Source: Gammaproteobacteria bacterium (lineage in GTDB: Bacteria > Pseudomonadota > Gammaproteobacteria > Steroidobacterales > Steroidobacteraceae). From it: a stretch of 31,998 nucleotides of DNA. Below the pieces are notes generated by a model. It was not told the DNA's origin. It searched no databases and saw nothing but the letters and a program-made list of their open reading frames with translations. Below are positions 24,205-31,998 of this stretch, in pieces (within the stretch, counting starts at the first letter, position 1; each line of letters opens with the position of its first letter). The stretch spans positions 1 through 31,998 of the forward strand of contig JADJHU010000010.1 in NCBI GenBank assembly GCA_016707425.1, in the 5' to 3' direction. The position numbers were made by a program, and so were the translations under genes.

Positions 24205-25530
24205 TCATGAGGTCAGTCCGACAGTGCTACGCGGGTGCCGCGCCCAGCTGTCGGGCGATGATCTGCCAGTCGTGGCGGTGAAGACAGGACGCCGGCAGGT
24301 GCGGCACGATACGCCGCACCGAATTCGACCGGGCGCCGAGCTTGCAGAGCTGTTCGCGCAGGGTGCTGACCTGGGCGGATCGGAAGGCAGTGCGCGCGGC
24401 GCGCATAGGCGCAGTTCCTGATACAGCACGTAGGCGGCGGCGGTGAGCAGTCCGCGCAGCTGATTGGCGAGGAAGCGAGTGCAACTGGTGCGATCGATCT
24501 CGAGCCCGTGGTGCAATTCCTCCTTTATCCTGTTCTCGACATCCCCCGCGGGCGCCAGTAGATCGCTTCGTACAGGTGGCGGGGCGAGGTGCTTCAAGTT
24601 GGTCACCACGAAGCGCAGGTTGTCGCCCAGGCTCGCGGCCGGGATGGCGCGACTTCGGCCTTGATGATCACGCGCCGACGCTCGGACTGAGTACCGGCCG
24701 CGTAGCGACTGCTCGCCGTAGCGGTGCGCAGTCTGCCCTGATTGCGCGACAGCCGTCGAGGCGCTACCCATCAGCCGCGCGGCTGGCGCGCAAGTACCTT
24801 GTTTTTGGCCATCGCCACCACACGCACTCGAGTGCCTCGCGCTCGAGAACGCGAAGATCTCGGGCGTGGCGTAACCGCCATCGAGTCGCACCCGCAGCCG
24901 CGCCCGCGGGAACGCGGCGCGCAACCGCGGCAACAGCCGCGACAGGATCGAGCGCACCGACCGCGGCAGTGATATTGCCGGGACGCAGCACGTAGGCGAA
25001 CAGGTATTGCTCCGAGGCTCGTCGTTGAAGGTGAGAACCCGGCCACCGGCGAACCGCACCAGCTGTCGTAGTAGCCGTTGAAGAACGTGAGCTGCTGCGC
25101 GCCGTGCGTCGGATCGTCGGTGGGATCGAGATCGATCGTGATCCGCTTGACCTTGCGCTTGAGGCGCCGACGGTGTCGCTCGATCACCGCGTCGGCCAGT
25201 GCTATTCCCATCCGGTACAGGTCCGCTCGCCGCACCGCGTTCTCGAACCGCGACAAGGTCGGCTGCGAGGCAAGGTCTTCGTCACCGACCGGATCGCGAC
25301 CACCGAGCAGCTGGATCGGGTCGACCGCCCGGGCGGCTCGCGTCAGTGCCGTCCGGATAGCCGCAGGCGATCGCGTCAGAACGCTGGCGCAGCAGATCAC
25401 CGATGGCGTGGCGGATCTTGCCGCACTGGCGCCGATCCTCGATGCCGCCGATCAACGCCGCGGTGAGGCCGACCCGCCAGTCACACGCCTGCAGCAGAAT
25501 CGCTCCGCCGTCGGGCTGGCGTGCCGTTAG
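24205..25530 (-). pseudogene. IS1380-family transposase, frameshifted
   Basis: Minus-strand blocks in order: LQACDWRVGLTAALIGGIED, then a LLRQRSDAIACGY stretch, DLASQPTLSRFENAVRRADL, KRITIDLDPTDDPTHGAQQL (first catalytic Asp), TFFNGYYDSWC, a RLRAAFPRARLRVRLDGG-type block, NLRFVVTNL, ENRIKEELHHGLEIDRTSC and FLANQLRGLLTAAAYVLYQE. These match the IS1380 transposase plan from end to end. The blocks occupy different frames with at least four breaks, so the gene is not functional as written. Few in-frame stops occur within blocks, so the damage is mainly small insertions or deletions. Confidence 0.85.
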
Positions 25531-25684
25531 TCAAACTTCGCCACCACCACCTTGTCGCCCAAATCTGAAAACAGGACAGACTGTCGTGTGCTATCGTTGT
25601 TCACGCAAAAGCCTCTTGAGTGCTGAAAAGCCTTGTTTGCAAAGCCTTTTTAGCACAATGGAGACTTTGTTTTCAATACCTCAC

Positions 25685-25710
25685 CGCTTCGCGCATAAAG
25701 CAGGCTAGGG
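25685..25710 (-). repeat. IS1380 terminal inverted repeat, right copy
   Basis: Reverse complement begins CCCTAGCCTGC; partner of 24001-24026. The bases between the transposase start (about 25530) and this repeat hold no recognisable gene. Confidence 0.85.
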
Positions 25711-26545
25711 TCAGGGCGGTCCCAGACCAGTTCCAGGCGGGGGTGGTGCTCTGGATGCGCTTGCGAAACTGCCAGTCCTCCTGACGTGAGCAGGGGGTAG
25801 CACCGTGACGAAGCGGCCGCCGGCGCCGGCGATGCTGTCAGAGTTCTCGTGTGAGGCACGGCTTGGAGTCGGCGACGTAGAGAAAGTCGGCCCGTCCGGC
25901 CACGCTCCTCAAGGTGTTCCAGGTCTCGATGTGGGTGACCGAGTCGTTGGTGTTGCCATCGGCGATGCGAAACTGCACCGGCACACCCCCATCCTCGGCG
26001 GTGGTGAGGATGAACAGCAGCTGCTGAGTCGGGCCTGTGGTCCTTGCTGTATCCGAATACGATGCGCGGCGGACGCTGTCCGCGCACCCTCTCAGGTTGC
26101 ACGCGGTACTGGCCGCAAAAGCGGATCGAGGTCGAGTCGTTGTGCGGTTCCTCGAACTTCACGCGAAGCGCTTGCTCACCGCGAGGACCACGGCGGTGAG
26201 CAGCGCGCCGCAGTCGGCATCGTAGAGCCGATCAAGGGCCCGGCCGAGCCGATCATCGCCCAGGCGCTCGAGGTCCTGCTCGCCCAGGCCGTACATGGCG
26301 GGGGCAAAGCCGTGCACGGTCTCCACCTGGCGGTAGACCGGCTCGCGCTCGACCACGATCGAGCGCAGCAGCACCCCCAGCGCCGTGGCATGCGGCACCG
26401 CGCAGCGTCGATCGGTCGTCGGCACATGCTGATCGAGCAGCTCGGCGAGCCCGAGTCGGGCGATGAAGTGGTTGACGAGAGGAAGAGGCCCCAGCCGCTC
26501 GGTGCGAAGAGCGAGCTTCTCAGCGAGATCACGTCAACTCCATGC
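25711..26545 (-). pseudogene. IS1634-family transposase, N-terminal part
   Basis: Reading the minus strand, the protein begins near 26530 with EKLALRTERLG, then PLVNHFIARLGLAELLDQHV, PTTDRRCAVPHATALGVLLR, SIVVEREPVYRQVETVHGFA, GDDRLGRALDRLYDADCGAL, KFEEPHNDSTSIRFCGQY and RIVFGYSKDHRPD. It ends at the IS1380 boundary in LVWDRPDP. The DUF4277 N-terminus and the HNDSTS aspartate block are typical of IS1634-family transposases. Frame changes occur near the start, near 26160 and several times after 26000. The remaining part continues at 24000 on the other side of the IS1380 element. Confidence 0.8.
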
Positions 26546-26559
26546 CACTCTCGATACAG

Positions 26560-26876
26560 CCGAAACCAGGAGAAGATCGTACAAATCAGCGCGATCAGCG
26601 CCATACAGTACCTATCCTCCGGGCACGCTCATCGAAGCGCACCAAGATCTGCGGCAACCCACGCTGTCATTGCGCCCGCGACCCGGCGGCCCGTCATGGA
26701 CCCTACTACGAGTGGAGCTACCTCAAGGGCGGACGGCTTCACCACCGCACCCTCACGCCCAAGCAGGCCGAACTGATGCGCCTGGCGATCCACAGCTACC
26801 GCAAGGCGAAGAAGCTCTTACGGACCTGGGAGGCTCACACCAGCAGCTCATCGAAGTTCAACGCGCCCGAATAGCC
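26560..26876 (+). pseudogene. DUF6788-like small protein carried by the IS1634 element
   Basis: The plus strand encodes RTKICGNPRCHCARDPAARH, GPYYEWSYLKGGRLHHRTLT and a basic helical tail (YRKAKKLLRTWE). The CGNPRCHC cysteine pair followed by HGPYY is the signature of the DUF6788 group, small probable nucleic-acid-binding proteins. The upstream PPGTLIE stretch that usually precedes it is in another frame (break near 26636), and the expected QQLIEVQRARIA tail is in a third frame (break near 26840). The gene is divergent from the IS1634 transposase and lies inside that element's terminal repeats, so it is a passenger or accessory gene. Its function is unknown. Confidence 0.55.
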
Positions 26877-26914
26877 GCGTCAGCCGAGCGGAAAGTACCC
26901 GAAAATCCCCCCGT

Positions 26915-26929
26915 CGATGTGCGGAAAGT
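26915..26929 (-). repeat. IS1634-family terminal inverted repeat, right copy
   Basis: CGATGTGCGGAAAGT, the exact reverse complement of 23103-23117. Confidence 0.75.
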
Positions 26930-26932
26930 CAG

Positions 26933-26990
26933 TTTCGTGAATCATCAGCTGGTTACGTGAGAGCGATCGATCAACGTTAGGACAGGCCTG
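26933..26990 (-). repeat. IS4 left-end remnant, copy 2 of the long inverted pair
   Basis: The reverse complement of these bases reproduces the first 60 bases of the IS4 element at 21191, including CAGGCCTGTCC at the outer end. No other part of a second IS4 copy is present. The IS1634 right end begins only about three bases away, so the rest of this copy was lost by insertion or rearrangement. Confidence 0.8.
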
Positions 26991-27009
26991 ATGCCATGCA
27001 TATTGCGGC

Positions 27010-27440
27010 ATGGCTTTGTTATCCCAACCCCTGCTCCGATTTTCTCATCCACGACGTGGCCAGACTGCTGCGCGAAAATTCGCCAGGCGTGCCCATGGCT
27101 CGGACTCACGCAGGCGCGCTGGCGAACCCTGGTACTGCTCTCGAAGATGGGGCTGCGGCCAGATCCACGCTCGCCCAGGCGCGCTCAACGTGCGGGCGAT
27201 TACGCTCGGACGCTCGATCGACCGCCTCGTGGCCGCGGGAATCGTCCGGGCGGCGGGCCCGATCCGCGCGACCGGCGCGCAGTCGAGCTGCATCTCACGG
27301 CCCAATCCAAACCGACCGTCGCGCGGCTCCTGAGCCTCGGCCACGGCACTGCGGAGCGCGCCCTGCGGGGGCTCGATCCCGGGGAACGGACGCAGCTGCG
27401 GACGCTCCTCGAGCGCGTCAAGCGCAATCTCTCTGAACCT
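27010..27440 (+). pseudogene. MarR-family transcriptional regulator, frameshifted
   Basis: Blocks of a MarR regulator can be assembled from three frames: DFLIHDVARLLREN near the start, GLTQARWRTLVLLSKM, then ALNVRAITLGRSIDRLVAAG (recognition-helix region), IVR, then DPRDRRAVELHLT (the wing) and a helical C-terminus AERALRGLDPGERTQLRTLL. The DPRDRR wing motif is diagnostic of MarR proteins, which repress efflux and catabolic genes and are released by phenolic or acidic ligands. It immediately precedes EmrA/EmrB-type genes on the same strand, the usual arrangement for an efflux operon and its repressor. At least three frame changes break it. Confidence 0.75.
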
Positions 27441-28600
27441 GCGCCGCAGACGCAGCGCCGCCGCCGGCCCGGAGTCGACCAGCTGCCTCCTGGACCGCCG
27501 GGTCGCGACGCCGAGTCGCGTCGCACCGTCCCAGTCAGCAGGCGCCGGCGCCGCAACCTGCGTCTGCTCCCTGCTGGATCGTCCGGCTGTGGTCATCATC
27601 GGCGCGCCGTCCTCTGGTATCGCCTGCAGCTCCGCTACGCCGAACCGGACAATGCCTGCGTCAAGGCGGACAAGGTGCTCGTGAGCCCGGAGGTCGATGG
27701 CTACGTGGCCCGTGTTCTCGTGTCCGAAAACGAGCGGGTCGTGACCGGGCAGCCGCTGTTGCGCCTCGATGAGGCGGCGCTGCGCATCGCGCTCGACGGT
27801 GCACGCGCTGACCTCGCGACCGCACGTACGCGAGATCGCCCCTCACTCCGTGCCAGCACGCCCGAGAAGCTCGCTGAGCTCGACGCAGCACGCCGCGATC
27901 TCGGCTTTGCCCCAGCGCGACGCTCTGCGCCAGGACAGGCTCGTCGGTCGCCAGCTCGTCTCGCAGGCGCGTGCCGATGAAGCCGCGCGCCCTGGCGGTT
28001 GCCGGGGCCGTGCCACCGTCACCGGCGCGACCTCGCTCAGCTCGAGGTGCGCCTCGGCGGCGCCCTGCACGGCGACCCGGACGTCCACCCCAGGGTGCAG
28101 GCGGCCCTCGCAACAGTCGCCCGGGACGAGCTCGATCTGCAGCGCGCCACACTGGCGGCTCCGCGCGACGGCATCGTCAGCCGCCTGCCTCAGCCCGGTG
28201 ACCGGCTGCGTGCCGGGAACCCTGCCCTTGCCATCGTCGCGGATCGCGGCGCGTGGGTCGAGGCCAACTTCAAGGAAACCGATCTCGGCAAGATGCGCGC
28301 GGGTCAGCCGGTCGAGATCGAGATCGACGCCTACAGGGGGCGGCGCTGGCGCGGTTCCGTGGAGAGCATCGCCCAGGCGACCGGCGCAGAGTTCGCGCTT
28401 CTTCCGGCACAGAATGCCTCGGGCAACTGGGTCAAGGTGGTGCAGCGCGTGCCGGTCCGCGTCGCGATCCGGAAACAGTCCCGTGATCCTCCCCTGCGAG
28501 CCGGAATGAGCGCCTACGTGCGGGTCGATACCCACCCAGACCTCCTCCGGCGACATCCGCTGCCGCGCGGCAGGGCACGCTGGCGAGAAGCCTGGCCGGG
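27440..28600 (+). pseudogene. EmrA/HlyD-type membrane fusion protein, frameshifted
   Basis: The periplasmic adaptor of a tripartite drug exporter is readable in pieces. They are ADKVLVSPEVDGYVARVLVS and ENERVVTGQPLLRLDEAALR (first lipoyl half), LRQDRLVGRQLVSQARADEA (coiled-coil region), ATLAAPRDGIVSRLPQPGDR (second lipoyl half), WVEANFKETDLGKMRAGQPV, EIEIDAYRG, and LRAGMSAYVRVDTH near the end. The N-terminal membrane anchor is scrambled by frame changes between 27440 and 27620. Frame shifts also occur near 27830, 27900 and 27980. The last frame runs without a stop into the exporter gene, which looks like another indel effect rather than a real fusion. Exact ends are approximate. Confidence 0.75.
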
Positions 28601-28607
28601 GATCGCC

Positions 28608-30125
28608 ATGTCAGCCAGCAGACGGGCGCCCAGCAACGGCCTGCTCGCCTTCGCGAGCGGCATCGCGTGCCTCGTGTGCACGATCGATTCGTCGATCACG
28701 CGAATGCCGCATCCAAGAGCGATCTGCAGGCCAGCCATGACCAGATCGGCTGGGTGCTCACTGCCTATGTCATCTCGGTGCCATCATGCTGCCTCTGGCC
28801 GGCTTTCTTGCGCTGCGCTTCGGATTCCGGCCGGTGATCATCGCCTCAACGGCCGCTTTCACAGCCGCCTCCGTGCTCTGCGGTCTGGCCGGCTCGCTCG
28901 AAGCACTGGTGCTGTTTCGCGCGCTGCAGGGCATCGCCGGAGCCGCGCTCGTCCCGATCTCACAGGTCCTGCTGCTTTCGGCCTTCCCCATCGAACAGGC
29001 CGGGTGGGCCATGGCGCTCTGGGGGATGGGCGTCATGGGCGGCCCGGTCATCGGCCCCCTGGTCGGTGGCTTCCTCACCGAGGCGCTCAGCTGGCGCTGG
29101 GTCTTTTTCGTCAACCAGCCTGTCAGGGTGCTGGCGGTGTCGCTGCTCATGGCCGCCGTGCCACGCACCGTGCAGTCGCCCACCCGCCGGTTCGACCATC
29201 TGGGCTTCGTGCTGCTTGCGGCAGCGATCGGCTTCGGCCAGCTCTTTCTCGACCGGGGCAACAGCCTCGGCTGGTTCGACTCGCCCGAAATCCTGGCCGA
29301 GGCCTTCCTGGCGGCGGTGTGCCTGTACATGTTCATCGTGCACTCGCTCACAACCGAACACCCGTTTCTCGACCTGCATCTCTTCCGTGACCGTAACTTT
29401 GTCGTCGGCCTGCTCCTCGTTCCTGGTCGGCATCCTGATCTACGTCGTGGTCACACTGATGCCGCTGTTCCTGCAGCTCGAGGACATACGCCGATGCAGG
29501 CGGGGCTGCTCATCGCACCGCGCGGCGTCGGCACGATGCTCCGCCGATGCTGATCGCCGGTCGCGCGATGACCTACGTCGATGCGCGGCTGCTAGCCGGC
29601 ATCGGCGCCGTGCTCATGGCGATCGCATCCGTGCCGATGATGCCTCACCGTCGACATCGGCTCGGGGCTCATCATCGCCTGCGGAGTGCTGCACGGAATC
29701 GGCATCGGCATGGTGACGGTGCCGCTCTCCACGCTCATCTTTGCGACCCTGCGTGCCGACCTGCGCACCGAAGCCGGCGTCATCTCGAGCCTGTCGAGGA
29801 ACATCGGCTCGAGCATCGGCATCTCGGTGGTACTGATGCTGCTGTCGCGCTCGACGCAGAGCAACCATGCGCGCCTGGTGGAGTACCTGACGCCCTTCGA
29901 TCCCGCACGCTGGGACAGCGCCCGCGAAGTGCTGGGGGACCGGGCGATGCCCGTCCTCGCCGAGGAGGTCGGGCGCCAGGCCGCCGTGATTGCCTACAAC
30001 AACGATTTCGCCCTCGTGCTCGGGGTCGCCGTGATCGTGCTGCCGCTGCTGGCGCTGTTCCGCAAGCCGCGCCCGGTACCAACCCTGACAGGCGGATCCT
30101 TCGCGTATCATTCCCCTCCGAGGAG
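28608..30125 (+). pseudogene. EmrB/QacA-type DHA2 MFS exporter, frameshifted
   Basis: A 14-helix major-facilitator drug exporter, beginning at the ATG at 28608-28610 with ASRRAPSNGLLAFASGIACL. The longest intact stretch, about 28786-29420, has LALRFGFRPVIIASTAAFTA, FRALQGIAGAALVPISQVLL (the motif-C-containing region) and GPLVGGFLTEALSWRWVFFV, all classic DHA2 sequences. Later pieces in other frames are LVGILIYVVVTLMPLFLQL, QAGLLIAPRGVGTM, GIGIGMVTVPLSTLIFATLR and SSLSRNIGSSIGISVVLML. Frame breaks occur near 28700, 28780, 29420, 29490, 29540 and 29645. It belongs with the MarR and EmrA remnants as an efflux operon. Confidence 0.8.
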
Positions 30126-30126
30126 G
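30121..30126 (+). promoter_or_regulatory. Strong ribosome binding site before the KstD-like remnant
   Basis: A perfect AGGAGG lies ten bases before the ATG at 30137-30139. It fixes the start of the following flavoprotein gene even though its reading frame breaks after 17 codons. Confidence 0.7.
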
Positions 30127-30136
30127 TCCGCCCGCC

Positions 30137-31651
30137 ATGACGACATCAGCTGCTTATTCAGCTCTCACCCCTGCCTGCTCGCGCATGTAGGGAAGGTTCG
30201 ACTTCGAAACCGATGTCGCCGTGGTCGGCCTTCCGGTGCTGCAGGCCTCCTGTGCCGCCATCGAAGCCCTGCCCGCAGGCCGCTCGCGGTGATGCTCTTC
30301 GAAGTGAGCTCAGGCAGCAGCGGAGCTGCGGCGCTCGCTGGTGGCGAGCTCTATATCGGCGGCAGCGGAGGTTCGCTCCCGCAGCGCACCGCGGGGCGAG
30401 GACCGCACCAGATTTCTACCGATACCTCCTCGCTGGCCCGGCGGCCCGAACGCCGACGAGGCCGGAAAGTCCGCCCTGCACTGCACCGACCGATGCGGTC
30501 GGGCATCTGGACTAGCTGGACGCACCGGGGCGTTCCTTCAAAAGGCTTTCCTATATCGCCGGGCGCGTCATGGACCTCTCACCGACAACTGCCTGGTCTG
30601 GACGGGCGGTGAGGGAAGCCTGGCCTTTTGCGCGGGGGCGCCCACGCACCGCGCAGGCACACCAATGCAGCAAGGAAGGCTGGGATTTGCGGGCAAGCTC
30701 TCATGGACACGCTCAGAAAAGCGCGTGACCGCAATGGAGTGTGGACGTGCGTTTCGATGCGCGCGCCCTCGCTCTCATCGCCGACGGAACCTGCATGTGC
30801 ACGGCGTCGTGGTGCGCATCGAGAATCAGCCGCGCTTCGTGCGCGCCCGCAATGGGGTCATCCTCTGCGCGGGCGGCTTCATCAGCCCAGACCGCGGGGA
30901 TAGTGAGCGTCACGCACCGCTGCCGCTGCGTGCAGTGGCATCCAATCGACACAGTGGACGACGCCACGGGCGTGCCCTCAGGATGAGCGTAGGCAGTGCA
31001 ACGATCAACATATGAAGAGGTTTTCGCCACGGTGCCTGGTACCCGCCAGGTCGCTCGTCAAGGCATCTTCGTCAACGAGGCGTAGCCAGGATTCATCAAT
31101 AAAGGACTGCTACCACCACGGCGTGTCTCGCAGTTCTCATCCTCGACCAGCTCAGCGGTCGTGTCCGGCTGCTCAGGACCGCGGGACCAACGCCCCGGGC
31201 TCCTGCACGAAGCTCGCGTCGAGATCCAGCGCCGCCGGCAACTTACCCCTGGGGGAGGAAATTGAAGCGCGAGCTGAAGCTGCCCGAAAGCAAGCTCAGC
31301 GCCACGGTCGCGGTCTACAACCGTCATGCTGCACGTGGCGAGGATTCGCTCTTTCCCGCAAGGCCCAGGAAGTGGCTGAAGCCGCTCGACAAGCCACCCC
31401 CCGTCGCCCTCGACTGCCGGGTCGACCACGCCCAGTCACACGGCCTTCACGCTCGGCGGCCTCGACACCCCTGCCCCACGGGCGGGTGCTCACCGAGGCG
31501 CGCGACGTCATCCCGGACTCTATGCCGCAGGGCGTACCCTGCGGACTGCCGTCACTGGAGTAAGGGCTACAGCTCCGGAATGTCGATCGGTGACTCGACC
31601 TTCTTCGGTCGCCGGGCCGGTCCCCGGGCACTACGCGTAACCCGACGCTGA
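30137..31651 (+). pseudogene. KstD-like FAD-dependent oxidoreductase, heavily frameshifted
   Basis: Starting at the ATG after AGGAGG, the FAD-binding strand FETDVAVVG and a later VMLFEVSSGSSGAAALAGGE, LYIGGSGG stretch identify a FAD_binding_2 flavoprotein. In shifted frames follow AVGHLDW-like, DNCLVWTGG, DVRFDARALALIADGT, RARNGVILCAGGF and a C-terminal AVYNRHAARGEDSLF, LKPLDKPP. The end is GYSSGMSIGDSTFFGRRAG, the terminal FAD-contact motif of 3-ketosteroid-dehydrogenase-like proteins. The total length of about 500 codons is right for the family. A stop (TAG) interrupts codon 18, and many frame changes follow. The intact N-terminus of a relative lies at 1-356. A TIGR-type fumarate-reductase homologue is also possible. 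Confidence 0.75.
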
Positions 31652-31998
31652 AGAGGAGCTCGGAGGCCGCTGGCTCTGGAGTCAAGGAGCGCTGAGTCTC
31701 AGCCGCCGCTGCGTCCCGTCGAGCGACCCTGGCGCCTGATTCCCCGGCTTCTTCGTCAGGCGCCCCGGCTCGGGCGCCGCTGCCCCGGCAAGGCACTCGC
31801 GCAGACTCGCGAGGCAGCGCTCCGAGCTCCTGATAGGTCTCTGTACCCGCGGGACATGCAATCTCCTCGGGCCTGGGCTCACGCACCACGGTCGACGGAG
31901 TGCCCCTGGCAAGCGTGCGTGCAGGACCTCAAAGCCGGAGGGCTTCACGAAGCTCCCTGCCCCGACGAAAGCCTCGGCACTCCACGGTGGCGCCGTCC
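31652..31998. other. Right-end stretch without a recognisable gene
   Basis: Open frames exist on the minus strand (for example with KPSGFEVLHARLPG near 31900-31945 and STVVREPRPEEIACPAG near 31840-31890), but I recognise no family. The region shows the same mixed-frame character as its neighbours, so it may be the start of another frameshifted minus-strand gene that continues beyond the window. Confidence 0.3.

Larger units (their letters stand above)
24001..25710 (-). mobile_element. IS1380-family element inserted in the IS1634 element
   Basis: Terminal inverted repeats of 26 bp with three mismatches lie at 24001-24026 and 25685-25710; the outer 11 bases, CCCTAGCCTGC, are identical. The length of 1,710 bp is normal for IS1380. 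The enclosed minus-strand transposase is recognisable but frameshifted. The flanks join the two halves of an IS1634 transposase in the right order. I could not find the 4-bp target duplication expected for the family. Confidence 0.85.
23103..26929 (-). mobile_element. IS1634-family element, interrupted by an IS1380 element
   Basis: Both ends carry the same 15-bp terminal sequence in inverted orientation (ACTTTCCGCACATCG at 23103-23117 and its complement at 26915-26929), and looser similarity continues inward for about 45 bases. Inside, the minus strand encodes an IS1634/DUF4277-type transposase in two pieces (25711-26545 and 23151-24000), separated by a complete IS1380 element. Without the insert the element would be about 2.1 kb. 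It also carries a short DUF6788-like reading frame on the opposite strand near its right end. No flanking target duplication is clear. Confidence 0.75.

Noticed and set aside
27999..29390. A real fusion of the adaptor and exporter
   Set aside because: The single open frame joins the end of EmrA to the start of EmrB only to run out of frame within the first helices of the exporter; indels explain it better.
1..31998. tRNA, rRNA, CRISPR or riboswitch
   Set aside because: I saw no tRNA-like cloverleaf ending, no rRNA sequence, no regularly spaced repeats and no conserved riboswitch core; short hairpins are explained by GC-rich coding sequence or IS ends.

Overview
The window is high-GC bacterial DNA with two very different halves. 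From 1 to about 20,934 it holds one unbroken, minus-strand run of 19 intact catabolic genes (the last one cut by the window edge) plus one frameshifted gene. Most genes are separated by fewer than 40 bases or overlap. From about 21,190 to the right edge lie insertion-sequence remnants and then plus-strand genes that are all broken by frameshifts. The catabolic content (sterol-type acyl-CoA dehydrogenases, hot-dog hydratases, an Ltp2-type aldolase with a DUF35 partner, a KstD-like flavoprotein), the clear Shine-Dalgarno sites and the IS families suggest an aerobic steroid-degrading bacterium, probably a proteobacterium. The sequence alone does not fix the genus.

Read in the direction of transcription (right to left), the catabolic run starts with an LLM-class oxidoreductase, an orphan molybdenum hydroxylase large subunit and a metal-dependent amidohydrolase (frameshifted). 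Next come an ACAD10/11-type kinase and acyl-CoA dehydrogenase encoded as separate genes, an SDR, an alpha-methylacyl-CoA racemase-like protein, a second LLM oxidoreductase, an acyl-CoA synthetase and another SDR. A seven-helix membrane protein resembling plant cycloeucalenol cycloisomerase follows, then a second acyl-CoA ligase. The run ends with a module equivalent to the actinobacterial igr operon: three hot-dog proteins, thiolase-like aldolase, DUF35 protein, two acyl-CoA dehydrogenase subunits and the N-terminus of a 3-ketosteroid-dehydrogenase-like flavoprotein. A plausible joint task is activation of a sterol side-chain acid, correction of the C25 methyl configuration, beta-oxidation, retro-aldol removal of the last side-chain piece, and the start of ring oxidation. 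The cycloisomerase-like protein is the most unexpected member.

The mobile block (21,191-26,990) contains an IS4-family element, a fragment of an SF2 helicase, and an IS1634-family element. The IS1634 element is itself interrupted by a complete IS1380-family element with 26-bp terminal repeats. The block ends in a 60-bp piece of a second, inverted IS4 left end. The IS1634 element carries a short DUF6788-like gene on the opposite strand.

From 27,010 to 31,651 a MarR regulator, an EmrA/HlyD adaptor, an EmrB-type DHA2 exporter and a second KstD-like flavoprotein follow on the plus strand. All are recognisable across their lengths but split by repeated frame changes with few in-frame stops. Either the locus is recently decayed or the right third of the window has many indel errors. 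I see no tRNA, rRNA or CRISPR array.
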